64,000 nucleotides of DNA from assembly GCA_932521035.1 (NCBI GenBank), contig OW051492.1:10788001-10852000 (forward strand), given 5' to 3'. How positions within the stretch are numbered: the first letter of the stretch is position 1; the number at the start of each line of letters is the position of its first letter. The notes under the pieces were generated by a model that was given only the letters and a program-made list of their open reading frames with translations, was not told where the DNA came from and ran no database searches. Source of the DNA: Oscheius dolichura. Its lineage: Eukaryota > Nematoda > Chromadorea > Rhabditida > Rhabditidae. Position numbers and translations under genes: made by a program. Shown one piece after another: positions 41,245-51,544 of the stretch.

Positions 41245-41676
41245 TTAGACAATAAAACTGACCACCAGACTGATCAAAAGAGGCAAAATATTAGTGATAA
41301 GGCCGGTAGAGTTGCACAACTCACTGCTACAGCAACAGGTCTTCATTCCGCTCACCGTTTTACATTTTCCACTTGGGATATCCTGGAAATTCACACTTAT
41401 TTCACTTCTAATTAAAGCTCTTACAGCGCAGAAGCTTTTAGAAGAGTCGCAGCCGTAGGTAGCCATATACATTGGAGAAGTCTTAGTGATCTTATAACAT
41501 TGGCTAGAGCAGGACCTAGTATTGGTGGAAGAATCCAAACTGCTCCTTTTATCCAAGGAGGCTGAAATTCTCACTTTTAAAGGTTTAAAAATGGGATTCT
41601 TACTGGTTTCATAGCATCTGAAGGAGCAAATCAGAGGTGCAAGAGCCAGGAGAAGGAAGAGAAGAGCGCGCATCAT
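41245..41676 (-). CDS. Ly6/uPAR-like GPI-type protein 7, with stop-free introns
   Basis: Minus strand, ATG 41676 (MMRALLFLLLALAPLICS) then FRCYETS. Two segments with good splice sites, 41571-41612 and 41393-41434 (minus strand gtaagaatcc...aatttcag and gtaagagctt...tttccag), are each exactly 42 nt, in frame and free of stops, so the whole region reads open. Spliced, it gives the usual domain: SCSSQCYK, MATYGCDSSKSFCA, DIPSGKCKTVSGMKTCCCSS then ELCNSTG and a hydrophobic tail. The intron between CYK and the middle exon, found in most paralogues, is missing. Confidence 0.8.
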   Translation of the reverse strand: MMRALLFLLLALAPLICSFRCYETSKNPIFKPLKVRISASLDKRSSLDSSTNTRSCSSQCYKITKTSPMYMATYGCDSSKSFCAVRALIRSEISVNFQDIPSGKCKTVSGMKTCCCSSELCNSTGLITNILPLLISLVVSFIV

Positions 41677-41878
41677 TCTCCTGCTGGACAGTGGTGCCTG
41701 TTTGCCGGGGAATACGCTCCTTATGTACATAGAAATAGGTGTGGGATGACTTATGTCACGGAGAGGCACCCCTGGTCAGGGGGATCCGGATGATGATGCA
41801 TATATTTTTGTAGGGGAAAACGGCTGGACATATTTGGGCAGGGTTAGTCACCCCCTGAAAAGGAAAACAGGAAGTTGT

Positions 41879-42016
41879 CCTCGATAGTCCGATATACTGC
41901 ACCTATAAAGTCTCGGCAGGGCAAGGGTATAAAGGCGTCACAGTTTTGTAACAGTTTTGAATAAAGGGGAATCAGCTGCCGAGACTTTACGGGTGCAGTA
42001 TATCGGACTATCGAGG
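41879..42016. repeat. Palindromic element family A (copy A10)
   Basis: Arms CTGCACCTATAAAGTCTCGG and CCGAGACTTTACGGGTGCAG; outer CTCGATAGTCCGATATA and TATATCGGACTATCGAG are perfect complements. Confidence 0.93.
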
Positions 42017-42126
42017 CGCAACCTTGCTTCCTGGTAATTATAGCTGGCTGTCTAACTGTGGTTTGGGAATTTCTACAAAAGGGCCCTTGGACAGATTTTT
42101 ACTATTTATTACGGGTTTATTAAAAT

Positions 42127-42592
42127 TTACAAGAAGAAAAATGAAACAATAAGGGATAAAATTCCCAAAGGCTGGAAATAACTGGAAGAATTGCAAAGTT
42201 CCCCGGTACAGCAGCAGGTATTTACAGTTACGCCGGCTGTATTCGTATTGACGCATTGCCCTTCAGCTATTGTCTGAATTTTAACAATTTTCCAGGTCTT
42301 GAAACGAAGCTAACCCTGCAAAGTCCTCGCTCATCACATCCGTATGAATAAGTCGGCCCGCCACTGCCTCCCTGTCCCATAATTTTGATACAATGCGTCG
42401 CACAGCCGACTAGTCGCGGCTTATCGTCCTTTATCGAAGGAAATGCTGAAAAAACGTTCTTTTAGCTGTCTAGTTGTAGCTAGTTTGCTGTCTAACTGTG
42501 GCAAAAAATTGGGAAATTAACTTACAGGTGTGGAAACAATTAAAAGCCACCGTAGTGGTAATCACTAGGGTAAAAATGACGACAGCTCTCAT
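42127..42592 (-). CDS. Ly6/uPAR-like GPI-type protein 8
   Basis: Minus strand, ATG 42592. Signal peptide MRAVVIFTLVITTTVA then FNCFHT; a single middle exon joins FPSIKDDKPRLVGCATHCIK to GGPTYSYGCDERGLCR without the intron other members have there; last exon TIAEGQCVNTNTAGVTVNTC then CCTGELCNSSSYFQPLG and a hydrophobic tail. Ends at TAA 42127. Copies of the GCTGTCTAACTGTGG motif flank the gene and lie in its first intron. Confidence 0.82.
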
Positions 42593-43030
42593 TATTCAGG
42601 AGGAACCAGGTGTTTACTGTCTTCTCGTTTTATAGAGCTCATTTTTCTCCCCAGATTATTATTATTTTGGTCCAGAAAGAAACGGGCAGCATGCCTTAGG
42701 GTGTTGACATGGAGATAAGAGAGTTTCCTTTGTTCCAATTGGGAAAATGACGGCAGACGGGAGTAAACAGCTACAAACAACGGCCTTATGGGCTAGAACC
42801 CCTCCAAAGGGGGATATTTCCACGAAAATTGGGATATTTTCCTTTCCGGATGGGGTCTATACGCTTATTGTTTCTTCCTGCTTTCAATTTACACATTTTT
42901 TATTTAAATAAGCTTAAAATTTCAGAATGCCTACTGTTGACGACTAGAAGAGAAAGAAAGGGGTCTAATTGAAAAAGAACCAGATCTCCTGGAAATTCTG
43001 CTCTAAAAGGAGACAAATTGGTCGTTGAGG

Positions 43031-43810
43031 ATGGTATCTGCCCAATTCGCCTACCACGTGACAAATATTCCAAAAACGGTATTAAAAACAGATTAAAATA
43101 GCATAAAATTTTAGGATTCCCATAAGCCTACATTTCCCGAGCTGAAATGGCATCTGGCCAGTGATTTTAAATATGACAGGATGCTTGTTGGACTTCCTTC
43201 AATATTTTTTACTACTACTAAACATTCGAAGACTTATAACGGCCTTCCGGATCAAAGCCCCTATCCTTCACATGGAATTGCTGGACAGGAACATTGGCGG
43301 CTCTCCCTGCCCTTGGATAGATTTAAAGACTACGACATTTGGTATTATAAACACCCGGCAAAGAACAGCAATCTAAGGTACCAAGTAAGATTTCTATTGA
43401 CAACGAAAAATGAGCGGAAATATGTGGAAAACGTCTTGGATATTATTGAACTGAAAAAGGATATTAAAAATCCTTTCCTCTACTGTGAAAATGGAATTTG
43501 GTACACTAACAATTATTATACTTATCCCATTGACGATCAGATTAATTATAGCATTAATTATATTGTTAACTTTGTAATTTTGAAGAATATTTCACTAGAA
43601 GGGAGCGAAATTTGGGATTTCGTTAGGAAATCACCCGTGGGGCCTGGTGAGCCGTTGAGCTCAGATTTGTTATCTGCTGCTCTCAGTAGCCAGTGGTCCG
43701 CTTCCCGTAGAAAACCGATTCCAGAGCAAAATGAGCAGAAAATAGCTGATGATATTGAAAGTCTCGATCTTAATCTGTTCCCAGACCCAGAAGATACCGC
43801 TATTGTTTAA
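43031..43810 (+). CDS. Unrecognised intracellular-type protein
   Basis: Two exons: 43031-43078 (MVSAQFAYHVTNIPKT) and 43115-43810, joined in frame at the GTATTA...TTTTAG intron (KT then DSHKPTFPELKWHLASD). About 248 residues, no signal peptide, no membrane helix. Notable stretches: YDIWYYKHPAKNSNLRYQVR, RKYVENVLDIIELKKDI, YYTYPIDDQINYSINYIVNF and an acidic C-terminus (IADDIESLDLNLFPDPEDT). Paralogues were not seen in the window and I recognise no family; the A/T-rich coding differs from the surrounding Ly6-like genes. Position between two Ly6-like genes says nothing about function. Confidence 0.62.
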
Positions 43811-44058
43811 TTGTACTACTTTAAATGGGTTATCTTTATATTCATTATCAAGATTGTTATGCCATACTATGATTTTAACTGGTTAATAAAGATTTGTACA
43901 AGAAATTGGAAGGATTTTCCCTTTATTTGGTGACAACGGACCAGTAAACATTCCCCTCTCTTCGCTGAGCCCCAAACAGAGGGATCATAACCGGTCAAAA
44001 GCTTATCATCGAGGTTATTCGCTCTCTTTTTCGTTCCTCTTCTGGAAATCGGGTCACA

Positions 44059-44846
44059 ATGCGCCTTTTTCTCCTATTCTGCTCATTTCCAGCAGTGATT
44101 GAAGCGGTTTTCTGCTACTATGACTGTTAGTTCATCTTTACTTCATTGTTTTAAAGTCTCGCTCATTTTCAGTTATCCAAACGGAAGGAATCGAGCCGAG
44201 GGGCAATATTACCTGCGAGGGGCAGTGTTTTAAGTGAGTGCCCCCTTCAAATTTCCGTTTTTTGGCCATTTTATAGGAAGAATCGTAGGTACAGTTACGG
44301 TATATTATGCCATTTTGAACATATTTTGACATTTTTAAATTGTCGTTTTGGCGCAATCTTAGTCTGGAAGCTACCGTAACACCTATATCGACGTTGGGTA
44401 AAATTAGAGCGTTTTGTACCCATTTTTTCCCGATTTTTTGGCTGTTTGAACTAGAATATGGTCAAAATGTGGTGAGAATAGTCTGGCCCTCTTTTACGAG
44501 CCTATTTTCTTCACTATACAACCGGAAATGAAAGATTGCCCAACCACTACGTATTATCAGCACTCCCCCCGTTTTTCCAGAGATATCATCACCAGTTCCG
44601 CCACTTATACTGCCAGATATGGCTGTGATGATAACAGTGACTCATATTGCGAGGTCATTCACCAAACTATAGAGACAAAATTATTTGTAGGGTATAAAAA
44701 ATGGAAATTGGAAGACTCAGAAAGCAAATGGCAAGACCAGGAGGACGTATTGTTGTGGTGGGAGCCTTTGCAACGTTTATTCTTCCGCCAATTTCAAACC
44801 AACGGTATTGGTTGTCTTCTGGACGATTTTTCGAGCTTTTATGTGA
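44059..44846 (+). CDS. Ly6/uPAR-like protein 9, missing a cysteine pair
   Basis: ATG 44059: MRLFLLFCSFPAVIEA then VFCYYD; exon 2 IQTEGIEPRGNITCEGQCFK; exon 3 DIITSSATYTARYGCDDNSD then SYCE; exon 4 (from 44682) GIKNGNWKTQKANGKTRRTY then CCGGSLCNVYSS and a tail to TGA 44844. The usual NGKC is NGNW and the usual TCCC is TYCC: two conserved cysteines are lost together. Exon-4 frame is set by the CCGGSLCN motif; the other open frame gives no cysteine pattern. The C-terminal hydrophobic segment (TVLVVFWTIFRAFM) is short, so GPI anchoring is less sure. Confidence 0.74.
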
Positions 44847-45393
44847 ATAAAACTAGGATCTTTCTGCTATTTTCTGGATGTTTTTTTGTCCTTTTCGCTC
44901 GATAAGAAAGTAAAGAGAGTCTTTTGGCATTTACAGCTCAGGAAGGCCTTATCCCCGCCGGGATTCAGTCCTCCTAATCCTCTTTCTTCTTCAGTTCTTT
45001 GTTCTGGAGCATAATCCGCTTTAATCTTATTCACACTACCCACAAAGATGAACAAAAGGTAAAAATTACTGTAACACTAAAAAGAAAAGGGCAGAAAAGT
45101 TTCCTCTTATTTTAGACTTTGCGTCTTCTGTTCAAAGCCAGCTAACTGTCGCTCTCCTTAGTTTAAACAGGATCCACTGCTTCTAGATATACTGTATTAT
45201 TCACCATTGTTTAAGAAAGAATGGAGAGGCGGTGGAATGAGTGTACAAGGATAACCCCCTCTTCCTATCTCGACGTCGTCATTTTCTATAACCCGCTGGA
45301 GCCTAGTTATCATTGTAATCGGGACCAAAAAGTCTTTAAAACGACGGGGCCGCCACTATCTTCCGTCTCCTCTCGGCTCTTCCTCCTGTCAAA

Positions 45394-45880
45394 ATGCGTT
45401 CTCTCGTCATCATTTCCACTATCGTTGCCGCGACCGTCGCTCTGAGATGCTACAATGGGGGCACTGCAGTTGGAATTGGAAGTAATATAACGGCCACCTG
45501 CGTGATTGGAACAAACCAATGCTTCAAGTAAGTCTTTCCATTCGTTTCGGGACCTGTGCCCAGTAAAATGTGAGCGTATAACTTTCCTTTTGCTTTCATA
45601 ATAACTTCTTTACTCTTTCAGGCGAACCACCACATATAAGAGCAATGTCGTAGAACTTTTTGGTTGCGATGTCGGAGCACTATTTTGCAGCGTATGTTTT
45701 TCCTTGAGGAATTGCTTGAATTGTATGTTTTAGGGAATTTCCAATGGAAAATGTAGCAGCCAAAAAACAAACGGAGCTTCTCAAAACACGTGTTGCTGCA
45801 ATAGCGACCTTTGTAATTCTGCCGGCTTCTTCCAGCCCCTTCTAGCTGCCAGTGTACTGGTTCTTGGAAGACTTCTTTAA
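45394..45880 (+). CDS. Ly6/uPAR-like GPI-type protein 10
   Basis: ATG 45394. Signal peptide MRSLVIISTIVAATVA then LRCYNGGTAVGIGSNITATC and TNQCFK; exon 2 RTTTYKSNVVELFGCDVGAL then FCS; exon 3 GISNGKCSSQKTNGASQNTC then CCNSDLCNSAGFFQPLLAAS and a short hydrophobic end. First of a close subgroup (45.4-51.8 kb) with near-identical 5' regions, SAG(F/L)FQPLL tails and intron phases 2 and 0. The first intron separates QCF-AA from the G of the next codon. TTATC-like sites are weaker here. Confidence 0.87.
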
Positions 45881-46225
45881 AGCTTTATGAAATAAATTAT
45901 TTTTTATATTTTTTGTTACTATAGTTGAGTTTCTTCCACTTTGCCGCCTCTATAGCATTTTATTCAAAGTCAGCTGTCTAACTGTGGTTCTCTTTAGTTT
46001 AAACTTGAAGCCACCAGCCCAGAAGTCTACTGTATTAGTCATTCTTGTTTAAAGAATAGAGAGTAAAAGTGGTGAAGTGAGGTGGCAGCCATAAACGCTT
46101 CCTATCTGGATTCCAAAAGCCCATTGGAGCCTAGTCATCACTAAAATCTGTACCAACCGCTCTAAAAGCGCTGCAACAAGGCGGCATTTATCTCCCGTCC
46201 GCTCCCGGCTCTTCCTCCTGCCAAA

Positions 46226-46758
46226 ATGCGCTCTCTCGCCATTATTTCCACTATCGTTGCCGCTGCGGTCGCCCTAAAATGCTACGACGACGCAACCAAG
46301 GGTGGTTCACCGACGAAAACCGCTGTCTGTGCAGTCGGCGTAATACAATGCGTCAAGTAAGTTTTAAAATAGTGACAGGTCCCTAAATCCCAAGACTATC
46401 AAGCCGATCCGGTTTTTACTCGCTTCGAGACCCGTGTAATATCTAGGCGTCTTTATTTACCATATCTTCGAGCAGACTGGCTGTTATTCCAGGCAGATCC
46501 AGAATGGAACCCTCGACCTTTTTGCATGTGACGTTCCCCAGAATCAAACTACTGGTTTCATTTGCAATGTAAGTGTTTCTGTTAAAGAGTCGGTCATCAA
46601 ACGCTTTTAAGGGTATTCCTAATGGGCAATGTAAAGATTGGCAATTAAATGCAACTTCTTACCATACCTGTTGCTGTGGCACCGATCTCTGCAATTCTGC
46701 CGGCTTCTTCCAGCCCCTCCTGGCTGCCAGTTTATTGGTTATTGGAAAACTGCTTTAA
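46226..46758 (+). CDS. Ly6/uPAR-like GPI-type protein 11
   Basis: ATG 46226. MRSLAIISTIVAAAVA then LKCYDDATKGGSPTKTAVCA and IQCVK; exon 2 QIQNGTLDLFACDVPQNQTT then GFICN; exon 3 GIPNGQCKDWQLNATSYHTC then CCGTDLCNSAGFFQPLLAAS and LLVIGKLL. The normally invariant GCD in the second exon is ACD. Two N-glycosylation sites. The promoter region (TTTATCTCCCGTCCGCTCCC) is nearly the same as that of gene 10 and gene 13. Confidence 0.86.
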
Positions 46759-47037
46759 TTCTTTTGCTAATAAATATTTCTTTGTCTCTCTTCTTTTCCC
46801 ACATCAACATATGGCATAGTTTACAGTATTTTGAGCCCGAATCGAGGACTTTAAAAGGGCCGCCAGTTGGTTTTTCAACCGGAAAGAAAGTGAATGAATT
46901 ATTGTGATCTGGATATCGTCACTTTTATTCAACTCGTTATCTTCTGATTATCATTCTAATCTGCGTTAGATGTCAATAAAAGACCCGGACGGTAAGCTCT
47001 TTATCGTCCAGTTGTTCAGCTCTTTCTCCCTGTCAAA

Positions 47038-48143
47038 ATGCGCTTTCTCCTTATCATTTCTGCACTTGTTGCCGTCGCGGTCTCTTTGAGGTGTTACGAC
47101 GACATAACAAACGGCAGCGGGCCAACCACGACGGGTAATTGCTCTTCTCACGCGACAGCCTGCTTACAGTAAGTTATTTTCGTATAAGAATTATTAAGAT
47201 CGTCTCCAGAACCTACTTTTCTCAATTTCCATCTCTTTCAGGCAAACCACGATAACCCAGAACAATACCCTAAAACTTTATGGGTGTGACACACCGCAGA
47301 CGGGATTTTGTACCGTATGTTTCCTAAAGTAACTCTAGCTCTGTTTTAGTCCATTCCCAATGGAGAATGTAGAAATCAGACAGTCACTGGAGGATATATA
47401 ACCACTTGTTGCTGTAATACTGACCTGTGTAATGGAGCCGACTTCTCCCCACCTCCCACCGTCTCACTGGAATGCTACAGTGAGATAACTAAAGGAAGTG
47501 CACCTACCAGAACGTCTAGCTGCCCGTCTATTGTGACACATTGCTTCAAGTAGGCTAGTCGAACCCGCGATGTTTTCCTATTGGCGCGCCATCCATTCCA
47601 ATGTTCCATGGAGCAAACGGGCATTTAAGGGACTGTCAGGGACCTTTTTTTTCGGTAGCGGGTCCAGCGACTGAACTAACTAGTGTCCTCCGCCTTTGGC
47701 GCGCTTTGACGGAACACGAATTTTTGAATTTTTTTTTTCGTTTTTTGACATTTTCTGAACGTCTATGGTGACATATTCCGTAAAATATTACGAATTCATG
47801 CAATTTCGATCGCGCGCCTACCGTAACCAAATAAGGTCCCTGATAGTCCCTTTAATATTCATCTTCTTTCAGGCAAGTGAACAAATATAAGGACTCCACT
47901 GCAGAAATTTACGGATGTGATATTCCACTACCGGGCAGCACGCCTGTTTGCAGCGTACGTTTTTCACCAATCAACTGCTATAATTGGATGTTTTAGGGAA
48001 TTTCCAACGGGAAATGTAGTAGTCAAAAAGTCGAAGAATTTTCCCAAAACACATGTTGTTGTAGCGGGAACCTCTGCAATTCTGGTGGCTTCTTCCGGCC
48101 CCTCCTAGCTGCCAGTTTATTGGTTATTGGACGGTTTATTTAA
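47038..48143 (+). CDS. Two-domain Ly6/uPAR-like GPI-type protein 12
   Basis: ATG 47038, MRFLLIISALVAVAVS. Domain 1: LRCYDDITNGSGPTTTGNCS, LKLYGCDTPQTGFCT, SIPNGECRNQTVTGGYITTC then CCNTDLCNGADF. A proline linker (SPPPTVS) follows in the same exon, then domain 2: LECYSEITKGSAPTRTSSCP, HCFK, AEIYGCDIPLPGSTPVCS, GISNGKCSSQKVEEFSQNTC then CCSGNLCNSGGFFRPLLAAS and the GPI-type tail. The intron inside domain 2 holds an inverted repeat (47627-47858). The fusion keeps each domain's exon plan, as expected from joining two tandem genes. Confidence 0.85.
47627..47858. repeat. Foldback element in intron of two-domain Ly6-like gene
   Basis: AAGGGACTGTCAGGGACCTT at the left and AAGGTCCCTGATAGTCCCTT at the right are near-perfect complements about 190 bp apart. 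Confidence 0.82.
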
Positions 48144-48501
48144 TTTTTTTATGAAATAAATTATCCAGGATTACTGTAGCTAGGCTTCTCTTCCTTTTTT
48201 GAATAGTAGAAAGGGCGGTAGACAAGGTTTGGCACGACTTCTGGGCTTTTCATCTCTGGCTATCTGGGCACGTCACCTGGGGCAAAGATAGCCAGACGAT
48301 TGTATGAATCAACACAAAAAGAAGCCGTCTTATCCCTCGCTTCCACGTTTTCTGATCCATAAAGCTCCCTGTATGGGCCTCAGTAATTTCTAAAACCTAT
48401 TGGAGCTCATTTATTATTGTAATCTAGGTCAAAAGGTCTAAAAGTTCAACGAGGGGGCGGCCTTTATCACCCGTCTGCTCCTGGTTCTTCTTCCTATCAA
48501 A

Positions 48502-49146
48502 ATGCGTACTCTTGCCGTCCTTTCTATTGTCGTTGCCGCCGCCGTCGCCCTGAAATGCTACAACGACGTAACCACGTCTAATACACCAAGGAACCCCATT
48601 GACTGCCTTAATGGCACACTGCAATGCTTCAAGTAGGTTCAAATTGTTTTATAAAAATGTTTTTCTACTTCAATTAGAGCCAGTGTAACCCATTTGATTG
48701 TTCCAGGCAAATCTCCAACGCGAACGGAGCCCAATACAACGTTTTTGGATGTGACCTCGTCAATAATATCCCTGGTGCTTCCATTTGCACTGTAAATTTT
48801 TATATAGTCCATTTCCAACGGATATTCCATGGGTTCAAATTTGGCGGTGCGTCTCAGCTACGGGACCAGGGTTGAAAGCTTCCTGGTCCAGCAGCGAAGA
48901 GGGGGTTTCCAAGGAATATCAATTGGAAAAGGGCTATATCGTTCATCAAAAACGTTTTCAAGGGTATTTCCAATGGAAGATGTCAAAATGTAACAGGCAT
49001 CGGAGGTTTTGTCAACACCTGTTGCTGTGGCACTGACCTCTGCAATGACGCCAACTTCTCCCCTCCTCCGATGCCTCCCAAATCAGCCGGCTTATTCCAG
49101 CCGCTCCTCTCGATCGGTGTGCTAGTTCTCGGAAGAGTTATTTAAA
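48502..49146 (+). CDS. Ly6/uPAR-like GPI-type protein 13, with relic linker
   Basis: ATG 48502. MRTLAVLSIVVAAAVA then LKCYNDVTTSNTPRNPIDCL and LQCFK; exon 2 QISNANGAQYNVFGCDLVNN then IPGASICT; exon 3 GISNGRCQNVTGIGGFVNTC then CCGTDLCNDANFSPPPMPPK and SAGLFQPLLSIGVLVLGRVI. The FSPPPMPPK segment between the domain and the tail equals the start of the interdomain linker of gene 12. The second intron begins GTAAATTTT and contains family B element B5. Confidence 0.86.
48803..48939. repeat. Palindromic element family B (copy B5)
   Basis: TATAGTCCATTTCCAACGGA to AATTGGAAAAGGGCTATA; centre GTCTCAGCTACGGGACCAGG / CCTGGTCCAGCAGCGAAGAG. In intron 2 of Ly6-like gene 13. Confidence 0.87.
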
Positions 49147-49327
49147 AATTTATCGAATAAATTATTTATTATTTTGGGTTACTGTAGCGCTTCTTTATCA
49201 AAACCGAAGCGCGCTTAAACAAGGCTTTGAAGAAGGCTTGGGCTTCTGATAGCGCCGTTCTTCAAACGGACCGGGATTTCTCGCTGTCTTGTCTCTCAAA
49301 TCTGGTCCCTTCTCTTTTCTATTCAAA

Positions 49328-49813
49328 ATGCGTTCCCTCGTCATCTTTTCCACTATCGTTGCCACGGCCATCGCTCTGAGATGTTACGACGATACAACCA
49401 CCTTTGATACACCAGAGATGACCTCCGTCTGCCCTGCTGGCACAACACAGTGCTACAAGTAGGTTTAACTTGTTTTTTACTTTAATTTTGTGCCATTCTA
49501 ATTGTTTCAGGCAAGTCAAAAAAGGGATACTCAACGTTTTTGGATGTGACCGCAACAATAATCCGGCTGGATCTATTTGCTATGTAAATGCTTCTATAAA
49601 GAGCCGTTCACCGAAATATGTTTAGGGTATTACCAATAGAACATGTAGAAATCAGACAGTCGCCGGGGGTTTGTCACTACTTGTTGCTGCAACACCAATC
49701 TGTGCAATGGTGGCAGCTTCTCCTCTCCTCCTTCGACGATACCTCCCAAATCGGCCGGGTTATTCCAGCCCCTCGCCGTTATCAGTATGTTAGTTATTAG
49801 ACAATTTGTTTAA
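49328..49813 (+). pseudogene. Ly6/uPAR-like gene 14, frameshifted in the last exon
   Basis: ATG 49328, MRSLVIFSTIVATAIA then LRCYDDTTTFDTPEMTSVCP and TQCYK; exon 2 QVKKGILNVFGCDRNNNPAG then SICY; exon 3 begins GITNRTCRNQTVAGG. At GCCGGGGGTTTGTC (about 49658-49671) one base is missing compared with paralogues, so the frame reads LSLLVAA; shifting by one restores VTTCCCNTNLCNGGSFSPPS and PPKSAGLFQPL to TAA 49811. Everything else is intact. Either a recent null allele or a homopolymer error in the assembly (GGGGGTTT). Confidence 0.78.
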
Positions 49814-50314
49814 AAATGTATAGAATAAAATAGTTATTTTTGGATTACGGTAGCGTTTCTTTTTCAGAACAGTAGAGAGCAATGTTAACAAGATTTGGAA
49901 TGAATTTCGGCCATCAAAAGGCACTGCTGGCTATTTTTCCATGGAGTACGCTCTTCTCCACTCTATGGACACGCCATTTATGGCAAAGATAGCCAACCAA
50001 ATACTATGAATCAACAGAAGAAGAAGCCGTCTTATCGAATATGGCCTTATTTCCAAATTGTAAGCAAGTTCTGTCCTTCAAAGAGGAAGAATTACAGTCA
50101 GCTGTCCAGTTGTGGCTCTTGCAATTTCAAATTTGAAGCCACAAGTACCCAGACTGGTAACTATAAAGTAAAATTAACGGATTGTCGTCTTTTGTTGCGC
50201 ATTATTGGAGCCGTGATTCATTCTATCAGTTTTATCAGGATTAAGACGAGTTTAAAAGGACACAGATAAGTATTACATTATCATCCCTCTGCTGGGCTCT
50301 TTCTCTCCACCTAA

Positions 50315-51179
50315 ATGCGTTCGCTCATCATCTTTTCTTCTATCTTTGCTATATCCTCCGCACTGCAATGTTATACCGGTCTGGCCTATGGCACTACACC
50401 CACCACATCAGTAAACTGCGCTAATACTACAACACAATGCTTCAAGTACGTTTTCTTTCGTTTGGAACATTAATATCGAGCTAAGAATCCATATTAACAT
50501 CGATTTTCTAGGCAAACCTGGAACTCTACGATGCAACTTTACGGATGTGATGTTTTACAGTTGGGAACCCCATCTGTTTGCAGCGTATGCTACTCATAAA
50601 CGACTTTTTATCCTTTTTAGGGTACTCCCAATGGAAACTGTACTACTCAAGACGTCAACGGAAGTTCTGTGAAAACATGTTGCTGTGGCACAAATCTATG
50701 CAATGGGGACAACTTTAACCCCCCTCCACCTCCTCCACCTTCTAATTCCACACTAAGATGTTACAATCAAATAACGAACGGCACGACAAAACCTACGCAA
50801 ACATATAACTGCCCAGCAAATACGACGCAATGCTTCCAGTCCGTTTATTTTCTTTCTACATTATTTAATTGCTAATTATTTCAGGCAAACCGATACCTAT
50901 CAGGGCAATACCATCGAGCTTTTTGGATGTGATATTCCACAGGGAACAGGAGCCGCTGTTTGCGCAGTTTGTTTTATGAAATTGACTCGTTGAACCCTTC
51001 TTTAGGGTGTTCCCAATGGAAAATGTTTTAATCAGACAGGCAACGGAGCTTCTGTCAATACGTGTTGCTGTAATACCAATCTCTGCAATGGAGACTACTT
51101 TGCTGCTCCTCCCAAATCGGCCGGCTTATTCCAGCCCCTTCTAGCTATCGGTGTGCTGGTCCTTGGGCGATTTATTTGA
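50315..51179 (+). CDS. Two-domain Ly6/uPAR-like GPI-type protein 15
   Basis: ATG 50315, MRSLIIFSSIFAISSA. Domain 1: LQCYTGLAYGTTPTTSVNCA, QLYGCDVLQLGTPSVCS, GTPNGNCTTQDVNGSSVKTC then CCGTNLCNGDNF. Linker NPPPPPPPSNST. Domain 2: LRCYNQITNGTTKPTQTYNC, TIELFGCDIPQGTGAAVCA, GVPNGKCFNQTGNGASVNTC then CCNTNLCNGDYFAAPPKSAG and FQPLLAIGVLVLGRFI. Heavily N-glycosylated by sequence. In domain 2 the first donor is CA-GTCCGT rather than AA-GTAAGT, still a GT site. Same architecture as gene 12, with a longer proline linker. Confidence 0.86.
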
Positions 51180-51544
51180 GATTTTATGAAATAAATATAT
51201 AAATATCCCTGTTCTTTTGGTTATTGTAGCGTATCATTTTGAAATCACCTTCACTTTCCTGCATAATTTGCCCTCTGTTCTATTTTTTTTCCTATTTTTT
51301 CTCTGGTTCAAGATGTTGAACCAGGTTGCTCTTCAAATGGAATGCCAGAAAGATTTTATGCAAATATTTTAGGTGTGAATCTTTTCTATCGGAACAGCGT
51401 CGCTTTCGTAATTTATTGAAGCCGTGCTTCATTGATTGGCACCTTCATTTTTTTTAATCATTTTTATCAAAAGTCCTTAAAAAAGGAAGCAGATGACCAT
51501 TAATACTTTATCATCCCTCTGCTGGGCTCATGCTCTCCACATAA

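Noticed and set aside
43161-43376. MILNMTGCLLDFLQ open frame
   Set aside because: It is an alternative frame of the 43031-43810 gene, whose own frame spans two exons coherently.
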